A stretch of DNA of 64,000 bases from Epiperipatus broadwayi (taxonomy: Eukaryota > Onychophora > Udeonychophora > Euonychophora > Peripatidae). The position numbers and the translations under genes are program-made. Under the pieces are notes generated by a model, which made no database searches, was not told the DNA's origin, and saw only the letters and a list, made by a program, of their open reading frames with translations. The number at the start of each line of letters is the position of its first letter. The stretch's first letter is position 1. Shown piece by piece: positions 1 to 11,200 of this stretch. The DNA lies in NCBI GenBank assembly GCA_028023455.1, contig JAQFVV010012394.1, forward strand, positions 27,291,053-27,355,052. The letters run 5' to 3'.

Positions 1-2267
1 AAATAGGCAAATATAACCTGTTCTGAAAACAGTCTAACAAATGGTTAAATTATAACTTTCAAACTGCACTGAAACTAAGTATTATTTAGATTATAAAACT
101 AATAATGCTCAAGACTAGATTGTTTTTTTAAATAAATGTAAATACATGAAACTAGTTCTCATGTAAACAATATCAATAACAATCGATCTCAATCTGTTGT
201 CAAGGCAACATTTTTTTTTTTACAATATATAATATGTAAAACAAACTGTTGGTGGTCTGGATTTTAATGTTTATTTTTTTAAAAAAAATCAAGATTATTA
301 TTTTACATAGTATTTAAAAAATATATATATATAGAAGAATAATTACACGCACATATATATTTATGTATCTAAAGTAAATATTCTACAGGCATTTAAATTA
401 TATTCATAATTATCATTCTGGCGTTAAAGTTATTATAAAATTAAATAGCAAATATTATTGGAAAACAAGTTATTAATAGTAATGTATTTGTATTATTTTT
501 AAATTAAAGGTACCTAAAGTGAATAAGAAGTGTCTAGTATATGCAAAATGAAAAAAATAATTTTGGTCTACAGGTTAAGAGAAAGATTGAAACTGTGCAA
601 AATATGATGAAAGATTATTAATTATGTTGCAAATTCTTTTAGATGGAATTTGATTTGATTTTGATAAAAGATGTGGGTTTGTCTTTTCATCATTTTGTTT
701 TCAGTTTTTTTTAGAAACATCTCTTTATTAAAAGTAATAAAAATTTTATCATTTATTGTGTACACAATATTATTGTATTATAATAAATGTCTTTGTGGTG
801 AGCATTTAAAAAAAATACACTTCATTTTTTTATGTAACTTGGTCAGAGTCATTGTATTCTTCTAATTAAATATTTACATTCAATGGAAAAGTTTTAAGCT
901 GATAAGTTTTTTCTTTATTGTTCTTTATCATTTTAATTTATGAAAAAAGTTTATTTTTAAAAATAAATTGTAAATCTTCCAGATTGCCAAAAGAAATAGA
1001 AAAAATATTGAAATATCAAAATATATTAAAAATTATATTAATATAATAAAGTATATTAATGATGGAGATTTTCCTTTAAATTTCTTTTTTTAATAAATAC
1101 TGTTTGAGACAGAAACGTTTTAAAAAAAAAATCAAGCAATTGAATTTATGAAACTTGTTTTCTGATTTCACAAAATTTTAATCATAATTTTTTTTTTTTC
1201 CAAAGAGGCACATTTGGAGCCCAACTCTCTTCCAAACCATGTTACCGGATGTTAAGGAAAAATATTTATTTCCAATAGTATGGAAAAATTAGAAAAGAAT
1301 GACACCAAACACATATATGATTTAATGCGTTACATAAAATCATTACTTAGAATAGGCGTATATTTCTAAGTCCTATTTCTGAAAGCAGATTGTTTATTGG
1401 CAAAGAATAGAGAAAGATTGAAAGAATGCAATAACAACGAGTCTATTATAAAAGCTTTCAAAAATATTTTTTCCCAAAGATAAAAAAACAAAAGAAAACT
1501 GAAATATTCAAATATCTTCCCAACTTTCAATCATAATCTAATGAGTTACATAAAATCATCACTTCTGTTATGTTCGAAGAACATTTAATTTTAAGAAATT
1601 AAAAAAAAGAAAAACAATTATAAATAACATTTCCATATTTTAACAAAAACTATAAAATTACTTATAAATTTAAATTCAATTTTTTCCTTTGTTAAACAAT
1701 TCCACAAAATGTAACTATTGTTTTTGCTTATTTTTTTTTAAACATATATTTAATTGTGCCAGAACATGTTTCTTGTTATGTAAATAATTGTTAGTATTTT
1801 TTCAGAGTTGTTTTTCTTTTTTTTTTTGTTTGTTTAACTATAGATACTCTGTTTCTGTAAGATTTTTACCAACAATTTACACTTTTTTGTAAGAGTAGCC
1901 TGATAAGAGAAATTTATATCTGGGAATTTCTGTGCCATTCAGTTCTATATCCATTTCACTTATGATTATATTTATATTGAGACCTTTTTTAAAAAAAATT
2001 ATATATTCATGATTGTTCCATTCTGCATGGTTTGTGGCAATGTTGGTGCTTATTAAGGCCCATGGATCACAGCCCAGTTCTGTCTTGAATTTTTTATGAA
2101 CTTTTTAGAAATAAAGCCATTCAATTCTTTTATTTTTCAGTAATAGTTATTACAAAATCTTTATTTTATTTTTGAGGATTTGAGTTAATGTGTTTGTGAA
2201 CTGAATTTATATATATACATAAATGTATGTGAAACCTAAGACCTAAATTAAAATATTTATATTGCAG
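1..2267 (+). other. CCT3 intron (left part cut off)
   Basis: AT-rich intronic DNA upstream of the first CCT3 exon in the window. I see only A/T homopolymer runs, short (TA)n and no convincing exon or transposon coding remnant. The open frame at 671-865 is a low-complexity F/I/L string and is not treated as a gene. Confidence 0.8.
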
Positions 2268-2454
2268 ATATTACTGTTTTATTGTGGATTGCAAGAATCC
2301 CAAAGCTTGTACAATCTTATTAAGAGGTGCCAGTAAGGATATTTTAAATGAAGTGGAACGTAATTTACAAGATGCTATGTCTGTTGCTCGGAATGTATTG
2401 ATGGAACCCAAACTTGTGCCAGGAGGAGGAGCTGTAGAAATGGCTGTATCTCAG
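2268..2454 (+). CDS. CCT3: CCT3 (TCP-1 gamma) internal exon: intermediate/apical domain
   Basis: This is the first CCT3 exon in the window. CCT3 is the gamma subunit of the eight-subunit cytosolic chaperonin TRiC/CCT, which folds actin, tubulin and many WD40 proteins using ATP. The exon follows a TTGCAG acceptor and ends at TCAG before GTATGT. Its first base completes a codon begun upstream, and it ends in phase 0. The peptide contains VDCKNPKACTILLRGASKD and the hallmark PGGGAVEMAV, the GGG-A-E loop near the nucleotide site of group II chaperonins. It matches the family closely with no internal stop. The earlier part of the gene, which makes up most of the protein, lies left of the window. 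Family assignment is certain. Gamma rather than another CCT subunit is assigned from remembered family sequence and is strong. Confidence 0.96.
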
Positions 2455-4144
2455 GTATGTGTTAATTGACAAAAATAATATTAACACAGAATGAGTATCA
2501 GTGGTTTTTAAAAACATCATAACAATCACATTATATAAAATGTAGAGTCAGAGTGTATAAACCATTGTTTGTCTCTTCATATATATCACAAAAGAAATCA
2601 ACAGTTACAAAGACTTAAGTTGTAATTTAAAAAAAAACAGAAAGTCTTAGGATTACTAGTAAATTGATTGGAAAATATAATAAATATTGAAGCTAAAAAC
2701 TATGTGAATATATTACTTACATATGTAGCTGATAAATTATATTAACATCTAGAAAATTGCGGTGTAGTAAATCTGAGAATTTGCACTGTAATATGTTTAT
2801 ATATTCAAGCTTTCAGGCCAAGATGCTTAAGACTGGCTTATATATATAAAAAGTTAAGTTGAGAAAAGGTTGGTATCATCCCTTTCTTATCAAAATCTCT
2901 CATGTGGCGAAGCCTGATTGTTCTTAAGACGGCTGTTTAAAATCTGATTGGCTATCTGAGAGACAATCGCGCATGTGAAAGACTAGAAAATTTTCAATTA
3001 TTATGATGTAAGTAATCGAATAGATAGAGAATTTAGTTAGAAGGATAATGAAAAGATAATAGTAATCCCAACAGTGCTAAAACATAGTTCTTTGATATCT
3101 CTTTCTGTACACGGAGATGTGGAATAGTTATTTACAGAACAAAAAAAAAAAGAGAAAAACATTATATGTTAGTAAAAGAGTTGTACAGCAATTGAAAATG
3201 TTTTTTAACATTTTCTGAAATAGTGAGTATTGCAATAGGTAAATAAGACTTAATCCGCATCTATTGATTTAAGAAAAAAACTTGAAAAATGATTTGGAAG
3301 TATTTAGGAAATTGGAAAGATAAATTGAATAAAGTTTAGGAATACGGAGATATTAAAAAATTTAGATGACAAAGGGATATTTAATTTGTTAAGAAGTATT
3401 GACATTGGATTTTTTTTTTTAATGGAATAATGAAGATTAATTGTAACATCAGAAATGTAATGATGAAAAAATTCTGAGTGCAGGATTGAGTTTTAAAAAG
3501 TAGCTAGAATAGCTTAAGAAAAGTAGTTTGGATCATTGCTGAATTAATTACGCCGTCTTTTAATATTGGCTACACAATCCTTTTTAATCATGGCTTATCA
3601 ATAAGTTTACAATGTTATTGAACTGCAATGATGTTGGAAATGTTGTTGTATGTCCTCTATATCCACTACCAAACTACAGAATATCTGAACGAGAAAAGAA
3701 TTCAAATAATTTAATTCTTTGGGAGGCAAAGTCTCTGAAATTTCGTAGATTGCATCAAGACTTGTTGCACAGACCAAATAAGCTGGTGATGGTTGGGTGA
3801 TTCTTGCTCACTAACATGAATCTCAACATATTGTTGAAGCATAAGCATTAACAATTTGATATCATTAACAACTTATTTGTTACCTGAATAAAACATGCAA
3901 ATTTGTTTATGGGGAATAATGATGGAGATAATGAGCATCTTTTGTAAATAATAACTTTGCATTTTTGCAATTATTCATCTTTCTGTATGTTAGAAAACAT
4001 CTTGTAAAATTTTCTTTAATTTAATGTCATTACTTTTTAAGTATAAATTTATTATAGAACGTAAGCAGTATTAGAAATTTTTAATGTTTTTAGTTGTATT
4101 TTATTAGTAATTTTCGGAATTAATCTTTTTTTTATATATATTAG
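2455..4144 (+). other. CCT3 intron, 1.7 kb
   Basis: Intron between two certain CCT3 exons. No transposon coding sequence is recognised. Around 2820-2880 there is a stretch containing ATGCTTAAGACTGG that resembles sequence at 17075-17130 (ATGCTTAAGATTGG plus similar flanks), so a dispersed repeat passes through both introns. The open frame at 3612-3800 has no recognisable family. Confidence 0.75.
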
Positions 4145-4285
4145 GTTTTAAATGAGAAGGCCAAGAGCATTACAGGAGTTCATCAATGGCCCTACAGAGC
4201 TGTATCTCAAGCTTTGGAAATCATTCCAAGAGCAATCATCCAAAACTGTGGTGCCAATACTATCCGAACTTTGACTGCTCTCAGG
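4145..4285 (+). CDS. CCT3: CCT3 exon: equatorial domain start
   Basis: This 47-codon, phase 0-0 exon starts after a TATTAG acceptor and ends AGG before GTAATA. It encodes a continuation of the chaperonin equatorial domain. Visible motifs are GVHQWPYRAVSQALEIIP and QNCGANTIRTLTALR, which correspond to the helices leading to the ATP-binding face in CCT gamma. The reading frame joins exactly to the preceding exon (ending ...VSQ) and to the next exon (starting AKHAT). No frameshift or stop is seen. The donor is GTAATA rather than GTAAGT, which is a weak but acceptable site. Confidence 0.96.
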
Positions 4286-4823
4286 GTAATAAATCCAATC
4301 TTTTTATATAGCAAGTATGTGTTTGTTAATATAATTTATAAGTATGAACATCTTAACATTGTACAAATTAGTGTATGATATATAGTTCAAATATAATAAA
4401 TCCTCAATCCATCGTTTTTCAAGGGGCCAAAATAAATAAACGAAATAAAGAAAATGGTAGAGCAGAATCTTATTAAAAAATATACATATAGACAATTTAA
4501 TGATTATTTGCTGATCCATATGAAAAATACAATATGAAATTTCATTTTTTCAAAACGTTTGCAAAAGAATATGTGTGTGTACAATTTTAACCTTTTTGCC
4601 GTGTGTTAAAAACAGCATTATGATTGCCAAATTTTGTAAACTTTCTTTATTTTCAACGAATATACTTTTATTCTTCATAAATTATTATTTGCAAATTTTG
4701 ATTTATGTGTTAGAATATTAATTTCACAAATAAAAAATATTTTAAAATTCACAAAATAATACTACAGGCCAATATAGTTTTGCATTTTCATTTACTATGC
4801 CAATACTAAAAACTTAAAAATAA

Positions 4824-4979
4824 GAGATAATTTTTTTTTAATATATTAAATGCTTTTATTAACTGTGCACTGAAAAGAAATAAAATAACAGTTTCTACAA
4901 CCACAATTGGAGTTGAAACAATTATTTCTTTTTAGTGCACAGCCAATAAAAAAAGCATTTAATATTAAAAAAATATCTC
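4824..4979. repeat. Hairpin (foldback) element in CCT3 intron
   Basis: Two arms of about 50 bases face each other. Left, near 4841-4884, are ATTAAATGCTTTTATT and TGTGCACTGAAAAGAAATAA. Right, near 4920-4970, are TTATTTCTTTTTAGTGCACA and AAAAGCATTTAATATT, the reverse complement at roughly 90% identity by eye. The loop of about 35 bases contains a smaller weak palindrome. This is typical of a foldback MITE. No coding sequence and no clear target duplication. Confidence 0.8.
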
Positions 4980-6852
4980 CATTATTAAACTTGTTTTGTA
5001 CAAGTAAATTCATATTTGTACAACTGATTCATATTTTTTAACTATCTTTCAATTGTAGTATCATTTCTGTAAAAAATACTCCTAATATTTTTACATAACA
5101 CATTACTTTTTTAATTTTATTTTCATTTGTAACAACAAAAACAAAAAAAAACACACACCCATTACTTGTTCCATTTATTGCTTGGTGTTTTTAATAGTGG
5201 GTTCTTGGCTTGTCCAATTGTCATTAGATGACCCTCAGTGCCTACTGAATAATTACCCAAACTTTAACATCTTCAGAATTAATTTTGAAAAAGAATTTAA
5301 GAAAGAAATACTTGAAAAATCAAAAAATGACAAACAATAATTGTATAAATAAATCCAAACTATTACTGCTTTCAACCATTAACATATTTAAATTCTTTCA
5401 ATAATTAAAGTATATACATATGTACATCCATAAATTAATTTTTAAAGCAATATTATCTCTAAATAGTTGCAAATTATAAAATTTTTGAGATAAAAATGAC
5501 AAGTGTCATGATTCTGTATGTATTTTGACTTTTGCTCAGATTTTGCTGATGATATAATATTAATAACATATTTGATATAAAAATTAATATTAATGGCATA
5601 AATTGAAATTCAAAAATTCTTATCTTTTATTAATATTAATTAAATTATCATATTTTATTTAACAGTAGAATATTTGAAATTCAAATGTAATATATATATA
5701 TTACAAGTAGCTCTCTCTTGTTGCATAAATTTAAAATATAAAATTCAATTGTTTAAATTATTATATTTAATTAAAACAAAGTTATATCTTTTCTATGATT
5801 ATGTAGTATTAATTTTAACTTTATAGTATGCAATGTCTTTTTTATAATTCTTACTTTGCCCTTTCTATGTTTATTTTAAGTTTTTATATCCCTTATATAT
5901 ATATATATCATATTTAGTATGTGTACACAATAATACATGTGTATATATTATAAATGAACTTCACTTAATAGATATAATTTTACTTAAATCAATATCAAAC
6001 AGATAATATATGTCATTAGATATTTCTGCATTAAGTTAATATATACTCTTAATGTAAATGCTAAAGAAAAAATTTGCAATCTTTTTTAACTTTTTGCGAC
6101 CGTTTTAAGTAATACAAGTTTTTTAGTTTATCTTTTTTTTAAAAAAAAAAGCGAACAAATTATTTTAAAATAAAAAATAGAAACTAGCAAATAATTTTAA
6201 ATAAAAAAATGTATTAAGAGTTTAACATTTTTAAAAATGTTATTAAATTGGAGGGGGAAAAATTATACTGCCCTCTTGCATCATTATTTAAAACAAATGA
6301 AAATTCTCAGAATAATTGTTAACTCTGATACATGAAGTTATTGAATATTTTTTATATTTTCCCTATCCTTTGTTCATATCTATCAAACTAGTTGACATAC
6401 TGAAAAGATAAGTGTATCAAATGGATTAAATTGGTATAACTTAAGTTATATATCAATTTTCAAGCACTTTTATTGAATTTAAATATATTAAACTTCGATT
6501 TTAAAATTAACAAACAAACAAACCGATTTTCCAACTTCAATAAAAGCATTTAATAAAAATAATAACTTACTTTTTTCCCAATTTCTAATAAAATATTATT
6601 CAGTTATTCCCATATCTGTTTTGAATCCAAATGATATATTTTCTATTGGGTTTTTTGGGTGTTTTATATATATATTAATTGCCCATAATTGTAAAAATTT
6701 TGTTGCTGTTGTTGTTAAGACTGTTCTTGTTGTATGTTTTTGTACTTTTTTTTTTTTTAACATATGTATAATAATTGTTTTATTTCTAAATATTAATAAA
6801 TTATAAATTGTAGTTAAAATTTTTTTTGAGTTTTTTTGTATTTGGGTTTCAG
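4980..6852 (+). other. CCT3 intron remainder, low complexity
   Basis: Very AT-rich intron sequence with (TA)n at about 5690-5700 and 5896-5910 and long A and T runs near 6130-6150. No coding remnant was recognised. The open frame at 6621-6806 is a hydrophobic low-complexity string. Confidence 0.75.
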
Positions 6853-6984
6853 GCTAAACATGCAACTTCCGGAAGTATTACATGGGGCATTGATGGTGAT
6901 ACTGGAAATATTGTAGATATGAAAGAATTTGGAATTTGGGAACCCTTAGCAGTTAAAATGCAAACTTATAAAACTGCCATCGAA
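6853..6984 (+). CDS. CCT3: CCT3 exon: equatorial domain, conserved GD motif
   Basis: This 44-codon exon lies between a GGTTTCAG acceptor and a GTAAGT donor, both phase 0. It encodes AKHATSGSITWGIDGDTGNI followed by VDMKEFGIWEPLAVKMQTYK. The W-G-I-D-G-D-T-G segment and the I-W-E-P segment are diagnostic of the C-terminal equatorial region of CCT subunits, where the backbone contacts nucleotide. Length and sequence agree with the family. A longer open frame runs into both introns here, but the splice signals and the joins to neighbouring exons set the ends used. Confidence 0.96.
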
Positions 6985-7132
6985 GTAAGTTTTACATTTG
7001 TTTTAGTATATATAATTTTTAAAAAATCCAAAAGTTGAATGAAAACAGGTCTTAACAACAGTGAGCATTAAAAACTTAATATAAATTGATTAATTAATAA
7101 TTGAACTAATGAAATTTAATTATACGAGGGTC

Positions 7133-8273
7133 ACATTGTAACAAAACCAACAACTATCAATTTTTAATTGCACATGCATCGGATTCAATTTATTATAAAT
7201 ATATGAGCAACAATTGAATTCAGTCATTAGTATTTTGTTAGATGTGAGGTATGCTTCAGCATGATGAATTATGAAGTTGGGATGAATACACTGCCATGTT
7301 ATGATTTTGAAATTGGCTTATCTAAAGAAAGAGTATATACAATGATTTCATTCATTATTTGGCATGAACCATCATCATGGGCAACAGTTTCTAAGTGGTT
7401 TAAATAATTTTGCAGGCAGGCTTAGTTTTTTTCTTGATGAAGAACATATGGAAAAGCCAGCTATAGTAATGTTCCCAGAAAATATGACTTAGGTCTATAA
7501 AATGATAACAGACTGTAATCAATGGACCTATCAAATGACAGACATATCTTTTGTATTGGATTCACAGCAGTATATAAAATCCTTCATGAAGAGTTGAAGC
7601 TTAACAAAACTGTTTCGTGAGTTCCACTTCCATTGAGGGAAGAGCAAAAGGCTGATTACATGAGAAACTGTCAATAAATTTTGTAATTACTTAATGATGG
7701 CAGTCAGGGTCATTACTAAAATTTTAATAGATGATGAAACCTATATTCCTTTTTATATTGTGCAAATCTATCAAGAAAATGGAGTATGGGGGTTTGAAGA
7801 CCTCAATACTTGACTGTGAAAAGATAATGTTCAGTTAAAAAAATATACATCATTTTATTCAGAAGTACAAATCCCTGTGAAAGCAATTAAGCTAGAAGAA
7901 AGTTACAACTTGGGACACAACATTGTCTATCCAAATTTCTCATAATGCTGTGGTAACTTAAAATTTTCTAAGGTAAAATAAGAAAGTTCTCGAACACTCA
8001 CCATATCTCATTTCACAGTGTGCGACTTTTGGTCAGTCTTTAATCTGAAAACATGATTGCTGTTTTACTTCAGCAGAATAAATTGACATCATTATAAGTA
8101 TTTTTTTTATAATTCCATTATGGAAAATAAATGGTATGATGCATTACATCTATGGAAAAATTCATCTTCACAAATGCATCGATGTTATAGGGGACTTTAA
8201 TCTTTCATATAATTTTGCGAGTGTAGCTTATATAGTTTCTCCACATCTGAATAATTTCAGTGTGTCCTTCGTA
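7133..8273 (+). mobile_element. Mariner-like (Tc1/mariner) element, dead copy
   Basis: A mariner-type DNA transposon of about 1.14 kb sits in the last CCT3 intron. Ends read TACGAGGGTCACA at the left and TGTGTCCTTCGTA at the right, an imperfect inverted repeat, each abutted by TA, the family's target. Translated pieces in several frames match mariner transposase order: a helix-turn-helix ATVSKWFK, then IHKILHEELKLNK, then a degraded TGDET-like catalytic block read as DDETYIPFY, then near the end HKCIDVIGD. Stops and frameshifts break it throughout, so it is a pseudogene. Full mariners are about 1.3 kb, so some internal sequence is lost. Family assignment rests on motif order; the exact termini are my reading. 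Confidence 0.8.
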
Positions 8274-11200
8274 TATAAAAAATAACCAATGAAACTTGAT
8301 TATAGATAGTATACAGTAACAATTCTCAGTGAAATCCATAGTTTAAATGGAAGAGAATAAAATATTGCTTTTGGGCAGATTTTAATAGAGCCAAAATTGC
8401 TAAATTTTCATCAGATGTACATTTCTCTTTATATTTAGGTACCCAAAGATTATGTTCTACCATTAAATGGGAATAAAGATTTATAGTAACAATGTTTATA
8501 CATTCAAATGTACAAAAGAATACAAAAAACCTTTTTATTAGTATTTTTTTTTTTTTTTTAATTTTCAAATTACATCTAAAAAATCTAGATTGATTTCCCT
8601 TTCTGAAAAAGATTTAATACACAAACAGTTGTAAAAACAAAACACTTCCCCTACACTATTATTAAGAATGTTTTTGCAATTATTTTCAATTCCAATATGG
8701 TCCTAAAATATAAGAAGCTTAATTAAGTTACAAACAAATCAATCAAATTTCATATTCAAAAATCAGTTTTCTAATTCCATTATTATGACAAACATTTGTC
8801 CACTTTGAATGGAGAATATAAATTAAAGAATAAAGGAATTGATAATTAGTGACCCTAGTTTAAAAAAAATTAACTGGGGGATGAAAGATCACAAAATATT
8901 TCTGATCATATTGTTGAATGTTGATTTATTAAGAATTGCGTTCATAATTATAATACCAGTAATTAAGTTTTTATTTAAATTTGTTTAATAGAGATCATAT
9001 TTGTGTATATATATATAACTATTGCAATAATTTTCAGAATATTTGGAAATTTAAAATTTATTTCTTTATTCCTATTAATGTGATATGAGATTTTTTCAAA
9101 ATAATCAATTTTGCAATAATCCATGTAGAGTAAATTAGAGAAGAAAAAAGGAGCAAAAAGCAGGGAGGGGCTGTGTGTCTTAGAATGATTTTATACCGAA
9201 ATGTCGACAAATAGCTACTTTTTTAAGCAAATGAAAATATGTATTAAGTAGTATGTTGTCAGTTCTACATGAAGGAGTCAGCAGTATATGAATATAGAAA
9301 ATTATAGGTCTGATAATGTAAGTTTTTTGTTTGATAAAATTATTTGTAGGTTGAAGCTGATTTCAGAGAAAGAAAAATTAAAGAAAACATATTTTAAAAA
9401 GTATGTAGAATAATTTGGTGAATACAGAATTGCATAAATTTTATGAAAAATTAGCTGAGATTGTTAGTTTTTATAAGTTTTGTTGATTCCAAACATTATA
9501 ATTGCATATTTCTTAGCTAGAGAATAAAACAAGGCTGGATAATTTGCTAAAACTTGGTCAACGGAACCTTCCAAACCTATCTGCCATGCCAGAGTGCCAT
9601 TAGGCTATTCGAATCTAGAAAATTTATAAAGGTGGCAGATACATACAGAGAAGCTGAATATTTAAACTTTCTAATTCTTGATTTTAAAAAATATTATTAA
9701 TAAAAATATATAAATAAATTACTGCCAAAATCAATTTAACAAAACATTTTATTATAATGCACACACACATTAAAAGGAAAAATTCTGAAAATTAAATTAA
9801 CTAGTGAATATATTTGATTTAAATTATATGCACAGATGGGGACACTTTAAAAGAATTTAATGTAATTTTAATATTTTGCTAAGCATAAATATGCTACATA
9901 GATTATGCATAAACCAAAACAATTCTTTTTAACCTTAGGCTAAAACCTCTCGTTTAAACCAATGCTAACTTACTGATACACCGATGGAACCAATGCAAAA
10001 TGAGATTGTTAGCATAACACAATCATGCTGACAGGAATTTACATCTGTAGCATGATATCATTTGAGAAATAAAGGATCGTGGTGGGAAAGAATGAGCATC
10101 TTCCCCATGATTATTAATAATTTTCACCAACAGACAGGAATGATCTTCTGCCCAATTGGTGATATAAAAAAGGAAATCGATTTGAAATTTATATATAAGA
10201 TGCTCTGTAAATGGGGATAATGGTCTTTGCCGGCTTACTGTCCCAACTAGAGCGTAAGAAAATCAATGGCGTAGGAAATATATCTACGACCATTGGCAAC
10301 ACGATGGCTACACTTTTGGGCCATATGTTCAGGTGGGTATTATGCCCTGAATGTTAATGCACCACAAGGAAATGAGTTTTCAATGCGTCTACCCAGATTA
10401 CATTGACATAAAACATCCATACATCTATCCACCAGCACCGATTTAACTATGAAGCAACTATCCCAAAATTAACACACCTTAAACTACATAATCATGAATC
10501 TATGCAGCCATTTACGCTTATTTTAAATTATTAATTTAAAAGAAATTAGGAGAATAGAAATAATAATAATAATAGTAAACATATTAAAAGAAAATATAAC
10601 AAATAATTTGAATTTTTGCTTAATCAAATAAGAGACTTTATGGGTTAAGTACCATTTAGGTTTAAGTATTTGAAAAGTTCTTAGATTATTAAAGTTTATA
10701 CTTTCCGTGGCTGTAGGTTTATTTGAAGTTCGTCTTGGTGGTCCATGATGTGTCGTACAATTCAAAGTTCTTTCCATTTCGTATTGCTCTCTACGTGGAG
10801 ACAAGTCCATCATTTGCCACTTTCTGGAAACCACCTCGGCTGGTGCAAATATGGAAAACATAATTTATTGCATAACCCCTACATTGTGGAGATCCGCAAT
10901 ACACTTACAAAATATGTTTCAATAACATGCAATCAGCAAGAGCAATCTAAATCTCCACTAAAAAGTTTTCTTTTTATATTTTGAATTCTTATCATCAAAT
11001 TCCAGGATCAATCTTACCTGGCTTGGCACTGTTCTTATTGGCGATGATGACTTTTCTCTGCGGACCATGTTTTTATTTTCATCATTATTGGCCAGCTTGC
11101 TTTAGAGCGAGAACTCAAAAATTTTATCACTAGTATTTTTTAATTGATCTCTTATCTGACTTTATACCCAAGGGCCTGTTTGCTATTATATCAATATAGA

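Noticed and set aside
671-865. Open frame rich in F, I, L and V
   Set aside because: Low-complexity hydrophobic translation of AT-rich intron. No splice context or family.
6621-6806. Hydrophobic open frame before a CCT3 exon
   Set aside because: Translation of T-rich intron sequence, including the polypyrimidine region.
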